A stretch of 64,000 nt of DNA from Maribacter flavus. Lineage in GTDB: Bacteria; Bacteroidota; Bacteroidia; Flavobacteriales; Flavobacteriaceae. A model generated the notes under the pieces. The model was not told the origin of the DNA. It saw nothing but the letters and a program-made list of their open reading frames with translations, and searched no databases. The position numbers and the translations under genes are program-made. Position 1 is the stretch's first letter. Each line of letters opens with the position of its first letter. Shown piece after piece: positions 52,892 through 62,503 of the stretch. Where the stretch lies: positions 372,001 to 436,000 of the forward strand of contig NZ_VUOE01000001.1 in NCBI RefSeq assembly GCF_008386635.1, in the 5' to 3' direction.

Positions 52892-55400
52892 AACGCTTAG
52901 TGTCCATCTTTTCATAGTGCTTCTGTTGTTCCTTGTGAACGGCGGACGGGCACAGCAAACATCCAAACCAAAAATTTCCGTCATTGGTTTGCTTCTGGAA
53001 TTGGAAACCGAATTCAATGTAAAATTTTCCTTTGCCGATGCGGATTTGGAGGGTATTCAACTCCATCGGCCGGAGACGGAGAACCTTGAATCCGCCATTG
53101 TCCAAATAATTTCCCAAACGCCCTTAGAAATTGAAAGACTTAGTGACCGATATTATTCCGTCATTCTTACGGATACACTTTCCATTTGCGGCACGGTACT
53201 GGACAATTATGAGAACAATACGATACCGGGCGCCACGGTACGGGTATTGGATACTGATATCGCCATGGTCACCAATATGGACGGGACCTTCGCTTTTGAG
53301 GAGGTGCCCCGTACAGCGATCATCCAAATCAGTCATTTGGGGTTCAAACCCTATTTTATTTCGGTGAAAAAACTGAGCAACAAGGCTCCTTGTACGTCCA
53401 TAGCCTTGGCACTTAGCTATCAGGAACTGGAAGAGGTCGTCGTCTATAAATTTCTTACTGATGGCCTTGCCAAGTTTTCCGATGGTAGCATTCAAATGAA
53501 TACCGCGGAATTCGGGATCCTACCGGGTTTGATCGAGCCGGACATCCTACAATCGGCCCAAGCATTTCCGGGAATCAAAAGTGTGGACGAGACCGTATCG
53601 GACATAAACATCCGTGGTGGCACCAATGACCAAAACCTGATTTTATGGGATGGCATAAAGATGTACCAGTCCGGCCATTTTTTTGGGCTAATATCGGCTT
53701 TTAACCCATATCTAACCGATAAAATCACAGTGATAAAAAATGGAACGAGTTCCATATACGGGGATGGTGTAAGTGGGGTCATGGACCTTCGCACCAAAAA
53801 TGACATCCAAAATTCCGTATATGGTGGCGCTGGGTTCAACCTAATCAATGGAGATGTTTACGGACAGATACCCCTTGCCGAAAACATGGCCATTCAGTTC
53901 TCCGGTAGAAGGTCCGTAACCGATTTTCTTGAGACACCCACCTACACTACATTTTCGGAAAAGGCATTTCAGGATAGTGAGGTACGAACGGACAATGACT
54001 TTTATTTTTACGATTTTACGGGCAAGTTGTTATACGATATAGACCGATATCACAAAATAAGGCTGAGCCTCATTCATATCAATAATGATCTTGACAATTT
54101 TACCCTAAGGCCCGATGGTACCGATGCTACCGAAAGTTCCTTGGACCAAATCAACATATCCTTTGGCGGAAGCCTTGAAAGCGAATGGACGGATAACTTT
54201 TACACTCAGGCAAACGTCTATTACACCCAATACAGGCTCACGGCCTTCAGTATTACGGAAAGTGCGTCACGGCAATTGTACCAAAACAACCTGGTTAAGG
54301 AATCCGGCACAAAACTCAATACTGTTTACAAACTAACGCCCACCTTGCAATGGACGAACGGATACCAATTCACGGAAACGGGCATTGAAAATATTACACG
54401 AATCAACCTCCCCTTTTTTGAAAGTAGTGTAAAGGGCGTAATCAGGTCGCATAGCGTTTATTCAGAATTCTGCTTTGAAACGGAGGACAGAAAACTCTTC
54501 GCCCAAGTTGGAGGAAGGTTAAATTACATTAGCAACATCAATACCTTTGAGAAAGTCCTTATAGAACCTAGGCTAAGTATCTCCTATGAGTTCGCACGTA
54601 ATTTTAAGGTGGAGGCCTTGGGCGAATTCAAGAGCCAATACACCAACCAGATCATTGACCTGGAACAAAATTTTCTTGGTCTGGAAAAAAGAAGATGGAC
54701 CTTGGCAGACGAAAATGAGTTGCCAATAGTGCAAAGCAAACAGGGGTCGCTGGGCTTCAACTACGACGAAAACAGGTTGTACGTTGGTGTTGAGGCCTTC
54801 TATAAAAATGTTACGGGCATCAATGTGAGGACCCAAGGTTTCCAGAATGAAGATCAGTTTGACGGTGAGATTGGCGAGTATCTAGTAAAGGGTCTGGAGT
54901 TCTTGATCAACAAAAAAACGAACGACTATAGCGTTTGGTTCAGTTATGCCTATAATGACAATAACTATACGTTTAACACCGTTGACCCGCCCATTTTTCC
55001 GAACAACCTGGAATTGGAACATTCCTTTACCCTGGCCGGAAATTATAATTACAATGATTTTAAAATTGGTGTCGGTTTTAACTATAGGTCCGGAAAACCG
55101 TATACCAGGCCAGACGTTACCAATCCTCTGGACTCCTCTATATTTCCAAATGAGATAAACTATGAGGACCCAAACAGCAGTAGCTTACCTGAATATTTTA
55201 GGGCCGATGCATCCGCAACCTATGATTTCAACCTCAGCAAGACCATAAGGGCATCCGTAGGCGCATCGGTATTAAACTTTACGAACAGAAAAAACATCTT
55301 GAATACCTACTACAGGCTGAACAATACCAACGAAATTGAAACGGTGCAACGGGCATCCATAGGTGTGACTCCCAATGCAAGTTTTAGGATTCGATTTTAA
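52872..55400 (+). CDS. FecA-like TonB-dependent receptor with STN signalling domain
   Basis: 842 residues with signal peptide (cleavage near GGRAQQ). Domain order: STN secretin/TonB short N-terminal domain (about 35-95, LLLELETEFNVKFSF), carboxypeptidase-regulatory-like domain (about 105-185, ICGTVLDNYENNTIPGATV), plug (about 215-320, SVDETVSDINIRGG, SSIYGDGVSGVMDLRT) and a 22-strand barrel ending in FRIRF. The STN domain passes ligand occupancy to FecR. The start overlaps fecR by 20 bp, implying translational coupling. Ligand unknown; no SusD partner. Confidence 0.92.
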   Translation: MRKAPLKTLSVHLFIVLLLFLVNGGRAQQTSKPKISVIGLLLELETEFNVKFSFADADLEGIQLHRPETENLESAIVQIISQTPLEIERLSDRYYSVILTDTLSICGTVLDNYENNTIPGATVRVLDTDIAMVTNMDGTFAFEEVPRTAIIQISHLGFKPYFISVKKLSNKAPCTSIALALSYQELEEVVVYKFLTDGLAKFSDGSIQMNTAEFGILPGLIEPDILQSAQAFPGIKSVDETVSDINIRGGTNDQNLILWDGIKMYQSGHFFGLISAFNPYLTDKITVIKNGTSSIYGDGVSGVMDLRTKNDIQNSVYGGAGFNLINGDVYGQIPLAENMAIQFSGRRSVTDFLETPTYTTFSEKAFQDSEVRTDNDFYFYDFTGKLLYDIDRYHKIRLSLIHINNDLDNFTLRPDGTDATESSLDQINISFGGSLESEWTDNFYTQANVYYTQYRLTAFSITESASRQLYQNNLVKESGTKLNTVYKLTPTLQWTNGYQFTETGIENITRINLPFFESSVKGVIRSHSVYSEFCFETEDRKLFAQVGGRLNYISNINTFEKVLIEPRLSISYEFARNFKVEALGEFKSQYTNQIIDLEQNFLGLEKRRWTLADENELPIVQSKQGSLGFNYDENRLYVGVEAFYKNVTGINVRTQGFQNEDQFDGEIGEYLVKGLEFLINKKTNDYSVWFSYAYNDNNYTFNTVDPPIFPNNLELEHSFTLAGNYNYNDFKIGVGFNYRSGKPYTRPDVTNPLDSSIFPNEINYEDPNSSSLPEYFRADASATYDFNLSKTIRASVGASVLNFTNRKNILNTYYRLNNTNEIETVQRASIGVTPNASFRIRF

Positions 55401-55534
55401 CTAGTTTTGAGTTGAGCTCTGATTACCTTTAAACTTCTTTAATTGAAGATAGTTTTTGGCGACAAAGGAATAATTTGGAAAACAAACAATATTCTAAATT
55501 ATTTGACAACAGTATGATTTAATTTACCCAACTG

Positions 55535-56404
55535 TCAAATTCCCTTATTTTTTTCCAGTTTTGACATCACAATGACGTGTGGGAAAGTTATGGCCGCAAG
55601 CAAATAAAGGACTACGGAAATGAAATAGTCTATATGCTTTTGTAGTAGAAGGTATAAAATAAAAAGACCTAGTATAGAAACAACCCAATAAATCCAAGAG
55701 GACTTTACGTAGTCCATAAGGTAACTAGGCTTTGAACTACCATATAAAACTTCCATTTGGTCTTTCAAGGAAGGAATGCTATGCCATAGGATAAAATATA
55801 TTGAAAATGCCCAAAGTAAAGAGGCGACATTAAATACAATATAGAAGACAAAGAACATAAATAATTCTTTGACCAAATTTATCCGCAATACTTTTTTAAA
55901 TTTTAAAAAGGCCACTGAAATGGACAACCCGATCAGGTTTATGTATAGCCCAATTTTAATATAACCACTAAGAAATAAATACCCAGTTACATCATAAATT
56001 ATTTGCTGAACCTCTACGATATTGGCATAAAAAATCATAAATAATATGGTCAAACCATAGAAAGTGAAAAAGAATCTATGAAACCAATGTGAATTAGTCA
56101 ATCTTTCCCTAAGATGTTGTTCTCCAAAATGATATCCGCTGATAACTATAAATACCGCTAACACCAAGGCTCTGGAATACAAAAACAATAAGGTAACCAA
56201 GGATATTACCAATATATAAGGAATGATTGCCCCAGTTGTATTCAAATTTTGATATTGCTTTCTAATTAGGACAATGTCATTTGCACCGTGCAAAACACCA
56301 AAAGTAAGAATAAAGGAATAGGCTAGATAGTCTTGGAGACCAGAGGAGAGTTGTGTGGAAAGCCATAATCCGAAAAATGTTGTAAACAGTAGCCAGTTTT
56401 TCAT
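55535..56404 (-). CDS. blh: Brp/Blh-family beta-carotene 15,15'-dioxygenase
   Basis: 289 residues with about eight membrane helices. It fits the Brp/Blh family: YSFILTFGVLHGANDIVLIRKQY near the N-terminus, VISGYHFGEQHLRE, and FSIYFILWHSIPSLKDQ provide the conserved histidines (HGAND, HFGEQH, WHSIP) that bind iron. It cleaves beta-carotene to two retinal molecules in the membrane. Divergent from the proteorhodopsin gene with 112 bp between starts, and shares the operator array with it. Markedly AT-rich, as is the promoter region. Confidence 0.92.
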   Translation of the reverse strand: MKNWLLFTTFFGLWLSTQLSSGLQDYLAYSFILTFGVLHGANDIVLIRKQYQNLNTTGAIIPYILVISLVTLLFLYSRALVLAVFIVISGYHFGEQHLRERLTNSHWFHRFFFTFYGLTILFMIFYANIVEVQQIIYDVTGYLFLSGYIKIGLYINLIGLSISVAFLKFKKVLRINLVKELFMFFVFYIVFNVASLLWAFSIYFILWHSIPSLKDQMEVLYGSSKPSYLMDYVKSSWIYWVVSILGLFILYLLLQKHIDYFISVVLYLLAAITFPHVIVMSKLEKNKGI

Positions 56405-56424
56405 TATCCAAAATAATTTTGAAT

Positions 56425-56502
56425 TTGTTTAAAGTTATGACAAAAAATTTAAACAATTTTTATCATTTTATTGTTTAACTTTTATTACATTTATTTAAAC
56501 AA
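56425..56502. promoter_or_regulatory. Array of four TTGTTTAA sites, alternating strands, 23-bp phasing
   Basis: TTGTTTAAA starts at 56425 and TTGTTTAAC at 56471 on the plus strand; TTTAAACAA (the same motif inverted) starts at 56448 and 56494. All four are exactly 23 bp apart. They form two 32-bp inverted repeats with 14-nt spacers, 56425-56456 and 56471-56502, one ending 20 bp before blh and the other 14 bp before the opsin gene. The pairs span the likely -33/-7 regions of each promoter. A dimeric regulator, possibly of MerR/LitR light-responsive type, is inferred. Confidence 0.65.
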
Positions 56503-56516
56503 AAAAATGCTATGTT

Positions 56517-57263
56517 ATGAAAACATTATTACAAATTTTTCCAATGTTTGCCGACGTAACTAAAATCGCAAATAACGATTACGTTGGGTTCACCTTTTTT
56601 GTAGGTTGCATGGCCATGATGGCAGCTTCAGCCTTTTTCTTTTTGTCAATGAACAACTTTGACAGAAAGTGGAGAACTTCTATCCTCGTTTCAGGATTGA
56701 TTACATTTATCGCCGCCGTTCACTATTGGTACATGCGCGATTATTGGTCTGGTGTAGGGGAATCACCTACTTTTTTCAGATATGTTGACTGGGTATTGAC
56801 GGTACCTCTTATGTGCGTGGAGTTCTACCTCATCTTAAAAGTAGCCGGAGCGAAAAAATCACTCATGTGGAAGCTTATCGCCGCCTCGGTAATCATGCTT
56901 GTAACCGGTTATTTTGGTGAAGCCGTCTACAGGGACAATGCTGCGTTCTGGGGATTGTTATCTGGTCTAGCCTATTTCTACATCGTTTACGAAATATGGC
57001 TCGGAAGTGCGAAAAAATTGGCTGTACAAGCTGGGGGAGCAACGTTGGAAGCACATAAGATGCTTTGCTGGTTCGTGCTTGTTGGATGGGCAATTTATCC
57101 ATTAGGGTACATGGCAGGAACGCCAGGATGGTATGATGGTTTAGCAGGTTTGGGGCTAAACATGGATGTAATCTATAATATAGGTGACGCCGTGAATAAA
57201 ATTGGATTTGGTCTGGTAGTCTATGGTGCCGCAGTGGCAGCACAATCCGCTGAAAACAAATAA
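56517..57263 (+). CDS. Proteorhodopsin, light-driven proton pump (green-type)
   Basis: 248 residues, seven helices. The helix C motif RYVDWVLTVPLMCVEFYLIL gives D91 (Schiff-base counterion), T95 and E102 (proton donor), the DTE pattern of outward proton pumps. The spectral-tuning position is M99, the residue of green-absorbing flavobacterial proteorhodopsins. H69 (AVHYW) corresponds to the counterion-associated His. The retinal Lys is K228 in YNIGDAVNKIGFG. The gene uses retinal from the divergent blh gene; carotenoid genes are elsewhere. A 12-bp terminator follows. Confidence 0.97.
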   Translation: MKTLLQIFPMFADVTKIANNDYVGFTFFVGCMAMMAASAFFFLSMNNFDRKWRTSILVSGLITFIAAVHYWYMRDYWSGVGESPTFFRYVDWVLTVPLMCVEFYLILKVAGAKKSLMWKLIAASVIMLVTGYFGEAVYRDNAAFWGLLSGLAYFYIVYEIWLGSAKKLAVQAGGATLEAHKMLCWFVLVGWAIYPLGYMAGTPGWYDGLAGLGLNMDVIYNIGDAVNKIGFGLVVYGAAVAAQSAENK

Positions 57264-57290
57264 TTTGTTTTTACTAACTCAAATTGTTCT

Positions 57291-57322
57291 GAAAGACCTT
57301 TGCTTAAAATCAAAGGTCTTTC
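57291..57322. terminator. Bidirectional terminator between proteorhodopsin and argS
   Basis: GAAAGACCTTTG (57291-57302) and CAAAGGTCTTTC (57311-57322) form a perfect 12-bp stem with an 8-nt loop, between two convergent genes. Confidence 0.85.
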
Positions 57323-57326
57323 TCAT

Positions 57327-59108
57327 TTACATCCTCTCCGGAACTTCTATTCCCAGCAAACTGAAAGCCGTTTTAATAGTATCGCCCACTTTTTTGGACA
57401 ATTGCACCCTAAAAACCTTCTTTTGTTCATCAGATTCCCCCAATATGGAAACCTGCTGATAGAAGGAATTGAATTCCTTGACCAAATCGTACGTGTAATT
57501 TGCAATCAACGCCGGACTATAATTTTCGGCCGCCAATTGAATAGTTTCGGGAAACAACTTCACTTGTTTCAACAACTCTTTTTCCTTGGGATGGAGTCCG
57601 GAAATTTGGGCAGGTAGGTTGCTCTCTACCTTGGTCTCCTGGGCCTTTCTTAAAATGGACTGGATACGCGCGTAGGTATATTGAATAAAAGGGCCGGTGT
57701 TTCCTTGAAAATCGACCGACTCCTCCGGATCGAACAAAATCCGCTTTTTGGGGTCTACCTTGAGAATATAATACTTAAGGGCCCCCAGGCCGATCATTTT
57801 GTAAAGGGCAGCGCGCTCAGGCTCCGAATATCCCTCCAACTTGCCCAACTCCTTGGAAATTGCTTCCGCGGTTTGGGTCATATTTTCCATAAGGTCATCG
57901 GCATCTACGACCGTACCTTCCCTACTCTTCATTTTTCCACTGGGCAGGTCCACCATCCCGTAACTTAGATGATAGAGTTTTTCGGCCCATGAAAACCCGA
58001 GTTTTTTCAGGATCAAAAACAGTACCTTGAAATGATAGTCCTGCTCGTTGCCTACGGTATAGACCATACCGTTGACATCTGGGTAATCCTTTACCCTTTG
58101 TATGGCCGTCCCTATATCCTGGGTCATATATACCGCGGTACCATCGGAACGCAGTACAATTTTTTCGTCAAGGCCTTCGTCGGTCAAATCTATCCAAACA
58201 CTTCCATCTTCCTTTCCATAAAAAACACCTTTTTCCAGACCTTCCGCAACTACGTCCTTTCCCAACAGATAGGTGTCGCTCTCGTAATAGTAGGTGTCAA
58301 AGTCCACGCCCAAATTTTTATAGGTGATCTCAAAACCATCGTACACCCAACCGTTCATTTGTTTCCAAAGCGAAACAACTTCCTCGTCGCCGGCCTCCCA
58401 TTTTTGGAGCATTTTCTGGGCTTCCAACAAGATAGGCGCTTCCTTTTCGGCCACTTTTTTATCCACTCCCTTTTCAACGAGTTGCCCAATCTCCGCCTTG
58501 TAAGCCTTATCAAAAGCAACATAATAATTGCCCACCAATTTATCGCCCTTTAACCCCGAACTTACGGGAGTTTCGCCGTTTCCAAAGCGTTGCCATGCCA
58601 GCATGCTCTTACAAATGTGGATGCCACGATCATTGATAATCTGAGTCTTATAGACCTTCTTACCTGATGCTTTCAGGATTTCGGCGACGGAATATCCCAA
58701 GAGATTGTTTCGAATATGGCCCAAATGCAGGGGCTTGTTGGTATTTGGGGAAGAATATTCGACTATAACGGCTTCATTGGAGGTAGGTACCAGACCGAAA
58801 TCGGTCTTATCCTTCACCGCATTGAAAAAGTCCAGGTAATACCTATCCGAAATAACGATGTTCAAAAAACCCTTGACCACATTATATCCAGCCACGGCAG
58901 CCACTTCTTTTACAAGATAGGCACCAATTTGCTCACCAATTTGTACGGGGTTGCCCTTTACCTGCCGGAGCATGGGAAAGACCACTACGGTAACGTCCCC
59001 TTCAAAATCCTTTCTTGTAGGCTGAAATTCCACAGATATGAGTTCAACACCGTAGGTAGCCTGTACGGCTTCCTTCACTTTTGCTTCAAGAATTATTTCA
59101 ATGGTCAT
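57327..59108 (-). CDS. argS: Arginyl-tRNA synthetase
   Basis: 593 residues from the ATG at 59108. Class I signatures PLHLGHIRNN (HIGH-like) and GKMKSREG (KMSKS-like) are present, with the N-terminal Add1 domain and the C-terminal DALR anticodon-binding domain (QYTYARIQSILRKAQE, then the helical end). It charges tRNA-Arg. The codons 59114-59109 (TTG CAG) upstream are not needed. TAGTTTTG at 59135-59128 is a good -7 box. Confidence 0.96.
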   Translation of the reverse strand: MTIEIILEAKVKEAVQATYGVELISVEFQPTRKDFEGDVTVVVFPMLRQVKGNPVQIGEQIGAYLVKEVAAVAGYNVVKGFLNIVISDRYYLDFFNAVKDKTDFGLVPTSNEAVIVEYSSPNTNKPLHLGHIRNNLLGYSVAEILKASGKKVYKTQIINDRGIHICKSMLAWQRFGNGETPVSSGLKGDKLVGNYYVAFDKAYKAEIGQLVEKGVDKKVAEKEAPILLEAQKMLQKWEAGDEEVVSLWKQMNGWVYDGFEITYKNLGVDFDTYYYESDTYLLGKDVVAEGLEKGVFYGKEDGSVWIDLTDEGLDEKIVLRSDGTAVYMTQDIGTAIQRVKDYPDVNGMVYTVGNEQDYHFKVLFLILKKLGFSWAEKLYHLSYGMVDLPSGKMKSREGTVVDADDLMENMTQTAEAISKELGKLEGYSEPERAALYKMIGLGALKYYILKVDPKKRILFDPEESVDFQGNTGPFIQYTYARIQSILRKAQETKVESNLPAQISGLHPKEKELLKQVKLFPETIQLAAENYSPALIANYTYDLVKEFNSFYQQVSILGESDEQKKVFRVQLSKKVGDTIKTAFSLLGIEVPERM

Positions 59109-59230
59109 CTGCAAGGATTTAAGGCTGCAAAACTAAGCATTTTTTGCCCTTTTAAAGCGAAACTATGGTCTTTGACCCTTCTTTTCTGTAACTTTAAAAA
59201 CGCTTGTGTAAAGTCAAAAAAAAGAATTGC

Positions 59231-59656
59231 ATGCTATTGAACGTATCTTATTCAAACCCCTCCATTACGCAGAAAATCGACACCGAAGTGGGGAAACCCT
59301 TTACCCTCAAGGAACGTTGGACCCTAGGCGGTATTGGCTCCCCAAGACTCATCATTACGGATGCCAGTATTGAAATAAGGAATTTGCTCATTTTGGACAA
59401 TAATAGGGACACCTGTAATATTGAGCTTAGGCCCAAAGGTATCATTGTGAGGTTCCGATCGCTTTTGGAGACCTTTGCGCTTATTGTTCCCTATTACAAA
59501 CTGACATTGTACAAGGGGGAGTCCTCCGTATATTCCCTGTATCGAGACCACTACTTTATCAAAGTGGCATCCGATACCAAGGCGGTACAAAAATTCTTTA
59601 AAAAAATATTGGAATTCAAGGCCGATAGTTCGCCCACCTCTTTGGAGGATCTATAA
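59231..59656 (+). CDS. Small soluble protein of unknown function
   Basis: 141 residues from ATG 59231 (MLLNVSYSNPSI). Predicted mainly beta-strand with a final helix (TKAVQKFFKKILEF). TAACTTTA at 59189-59196 may be its promoter box. An earlier start at 59204 adds nine unlikely residues. Followed 42 bp later by the SDR gene on the same strand, but no functional link is evident. Confidence 0.65.
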   Translation: MLLNVSYSNPSITQKIDTEVGKPFTLKERWTLGGIGSPRLIITDASIEIRNLLILDNNRDTCNIELRPKGIIVRFRSLLETFALIVPYYKLTLYKGESSVYSLYRDHYFIKVASDTKAVQKFFKKILEFKADSSPTSLEDL

Positions 59657-59698
59657 GTCCTGAAATCCAAATATTCCATCTTAATTCAATTTTAAAAC

Positions 59699-61126
59699 AT
59701 GAAAATCCTTCTTACCGGTGCGAATGGTTACATAGGAATGCGGTTATTACCGCAATTGATTGCCGATGGACATAAAGTGGTATGTGCCGTAAGGGACACT
59801 GAACGGTTTTCCATTGATGAGGAAACAAGGGCGCAAGTTGAAATTATAGAAATCGACTTTTTGGAAGCGGTACGGCCGAATCTTCTGCCCATGGATTTGG
59901 ACGCAGCCTATTTCTTGATACATTCCATGAGTTCTTCCACCACCAATTTTGACGAAAAGGAAGCCACAACGGCCAAAAATTTCATTACCTACGTGGAGTC
60001 CACCAACATTCGTCAGGTCATTTACCTAAGCGGTATCGTGAACGATGAAAAACTATCCAAGCATCTAAGTTCCCGTAAAAATGTGGAAGATATCCTCTCA
60101 AAAGGTCCCTTTTCGCTCACAGTGCTTCGGGCAGGGATTATCGTGGGCTCCGGAAGTTCCTCTTTTGAGATTATTAGAGATCTCTGCGAAAAATTACCTA
60201 TCATGATTACCCCAAAATGGGTCTTGACCAAAACGCACCCCATCGCCATACGGGACGTTATTTCCTTCTTGATAGGTGTACTGGGCAACGAAAAAACCTT
60301 CGACGATTCCTTCGATATAGCGGGCCCCAATGTACTTACCTATAAAGAAATGCTACATCAATATGCACAGGTAAGAGGCTTTAAAAACTGGATTTTTACG
60401 GTGCCCGTCATGACGCCAAAACTGTCTTCCTATTGGCTGTATTTTGTAACCTCCACTTCCTATAAATTGGCATTGAACCTTGTGGACAGTATGAAAATTG
60501 AGGTGGTGGCAAAGGATCAGAGACTGGCGGAACTACTTAGTATCCAAACCCATAGCTATAAAGAAGCCATTGAAATGGCCTTTAAGAAAATAGAGCAAAA
60601 CTTGGTCATTAGTAGCTGGAAGGACAGTATGGTTAGCGGCCGTTTCAACAAGAGTCTGGAAAAATACATTCAGGTGCCAAAATTTGGAGTGCTCAAGGAC
60701 GAACAGACCCTCCAAATTTCGGATTCCAAAAAAGTACTTGAAAATATCTGGAAGATCGGTGGGGAACAGGGTTGGTATTACGGCAATAGCCTATGGAGAT
60801 TACGTGGATTTTTGGACAAACTGATAGGGGGTGTGGGATTGAGAAGGGGACGGACCCATCCTGATAAAATTTATCCGGGGGACTCCCTGGATTTTTGGCG
60901 GGTACTCTTGGCGGATAAAAAGAAAAAAAGACTGTTGCTCTTTGCCGAAATGCGATTGCCTGGTGAGGCATGGCTGGAATTTAAAATCGACAGGGACAAT
61001 GTATTGCATCAGACCGCCACTTTTCGCCCACGTGGCCTAAAGGGGCGCTTGTATTGGTACAGTCTCGTTCCCTTTCATTATTTTATTTTTGGTGGTATGA
61101 TTCGAAACATTGCAAAAACAAAATGA
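59699..61126 (+). CDS. SDR-type NAD(P)-dependent oxidoreductase with DUF2867 C-terminus
   Basis: 475 residues. Residues 1-290 are an atypical SDR (GANGYIGMRLLP Rossmann loop, AYFLIHSMSSS, IYLSGI) and residues about 320-475 form the DUF2867 domain (WYYGNSLWRLRGFLDKLIGG, PLSEMRLPGEAWLEF-like end). Proteins of this layout may act on lipids or aromatic compounds, but substrate is unknown. The aldehyde dehydrogenase begins 3 bp later, so they are co-transcribed and may work in sequence. Confidence 0.82.
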   Translation: MKILLTGANGYIGMRLLPQLIADGHKVVCAVRDTERFSIDEETRAQVEIIEIDFLEAVRPNLLPMDLDAAYFLIHSMSSSTTNFDEKEATTAKNFITYVESTNIRQVIYLSGIVNDEKLSKHLSSRKNVEDILSKGPFSLTVLRAGIIVGSGSSSFEIIRDLCEKLPIMITPKWVLTKTHPIAIRDVISFLIGVLGNEKTFDDSFDIAGPNVLTYKEMLHQYAQVRGFKNWIFTVPVMTPKLSSYWLYFVTSTSYKLALNLVDSMKIEVVAKDQRLAELLSIQTHSYKEAIEMAFKKIEQNLVISSWKDSMVSGRFNKSLEKYIQVPKFGVLKDEQTLQISDSKKVLENIWKIGGEQGWYYGNSLWRLRGFLDKLIGGVGLRRGRTHPDKIYPGDSLDFWRVLLADKKKKRLLLFAEMRLPGEAWLEFKIDRDNVLHQTATFRPRGLKGRLYWYSLVPFHYFIFGGMIRNIAKTK

Positions 61127-61129
61127 CCT

Positions 61130-62503
61130 ATGATTGCATCCTTTGTGAAAAAACAACGGGAATTTTTTGGTTCTGGGGCTACAAAGGACCTGAAGTTTAG
61201 AAAATCCTACCTTAAAAAGCTACGAGCGGCCGTAATTACTTATGAAGACCGAATTTGTGATGCCCTGTATTCCGATTTTAAAAAGCCGAAGTTCGAATCC
61301 CTTGCCACGGAAACCCAGTTCGTACTCTATGAATTGGACGAGACCCTGAAAAATATAAACTATTGGAGCAAACCAAAACGGGTGAATTCCACGTGGGTCA
61401 ATTTTCCCTCTTCGGATTGGCTCTACCCGCAACCCTATGGTAACACACTCATCATTGCACCTTGGAACTATCCCTTCCTACTGACCATATCACCCCTTAT
61501 AGGAGCCTTGGCCGCTGGCAATACGGCCGTATTAAAACCCTCTGAATTTACGTCCAGCACGTCCAAAATCATCAGTGAAATTATTACGGAAGTATTTCCC
61601 GAGGACTATGTAGCCGTCGCGGAGGGCGGTATCGAAACTTCCCAAGAATTATTATCCCTGAAATGGGACTATATTTTCTTTACGGGAAGCACGAAAGTGG
61701 GCAAAATAATCTATCAAAAGGCCGCGGAACACCTAACGCCCGTCACCTTGGAACTTGGAGGCAAAAACCCCTGCATAGTGGACGAATCGGCCTCCATTGC
61801 CGTTAGTGCCAAACGCATCGTATGGGGTAAATTCCTAAACTGCGGTCAGACCTGTATTGCACCCGATTATATTCTGGTGCACAAAAAGGTAAAGAAAGAT
61901 TTGGTGACGGAACTTGGCAAGAGCATTTCAGAGTTATACGGCCCTTCCGTAGAAGACTCTCCCGATTTGGCCCGAATCGCCCATACATCGCATTACAAGG
62001 ATTTAAAGAAAATGTTGACCGGACAACGCATATTGCTGGGCGGGGATTTTAATGACCAGACCCAATATATGGCCCCAACGTTGGTGGACGAACCCAAACT
62101 GGATAGTAAAATAATGCAAGATGAAATATTTGGCCCCTTGCTTCCCATAATTTCCTATGAAACGGAAGAGGACATACATAGTTATATTTCAAACTATGAA
62201 AAGCCTCTTGCCCTATATGTTTTTAGTAAAAGGAAAAAATTTAGGGAGAAAATAATCAATGCCTACAGTTTTGGCGGAGGGGTCATGAACGATACCTTGC
62301 TCCATATTACAAATAGCACACTACCGTTTGGAGGCGTAGGTGCTTCCGGTATTGGCCGCTATCATGGAAAATATTCCTTCGATACCTTTTCACACCAAAA
62401 GGCCATCATAAAAAAAAGTTTTTGGCCGGAAATTCCACTTCGATATCCACCATATAAATTACCGGAAAAACTGGCGAAGAAACTCAAGTTCCTTTTTAAA
62501 TGA
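61130..62503 (+). CDS. Aldehyde dehydrogenase
   Basis: 457 residues, a class 3-like size. Catalytic Cys in LNCGQTCIAPDY, general base Glu in LELGGKNPCIV, NAD motif FFTGSTKVGKII, and APWNYPFLLTISPLIGALAAGN. The C-terminus is basic (PEKLAKKLKFLFK), which may bring it to the membrane. Acts on medium- or long-chain aldehydes by family analogy. Confidence 0.88.
   Translation: MIASFVKKQREFFGSGATKDLKFRKSYLKKLRAAVITYEDRICDALYSDFKKPKFESLATETQFVLYELDETLKNINYWSKPKRVNSTWVNFPSSDWLYPQPYGNTLIIAPWNYPFLLTISPLIGALAAGNTAVLKPSEFTSSTSKIISEIITEVFPEDYVAVAEGGIETSQELLSLKWDYIFFTGSTKVGKIIYQKAAEHLTPVTLELGGKNPCIVDESASIAVSAKRIVWGKFLNCGQTCIAPDYILVHKKVKKDLVTELGKSISELYGPSVEDSPDLARIAHTSHYKDLKKMLTGQRILLGGDFNDQTQYMAPTLVDEPKLDSKIMQDEIFGPLLPIISYETEEDIHSYISNYEKPLALYVFSKRKKFREKIINAYSFGGGVMNDTLLHITNSTLPFGGVGASGIGRYHGKYSFDTFSHQKAIIKKSFWPEIPLRYPPYKLPEKLAKKLKFLFK

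Noticed and set aside
58032..58553. 173-residue plus-strand frame inside argS
   Set aside because: Antisense shadow of argS.
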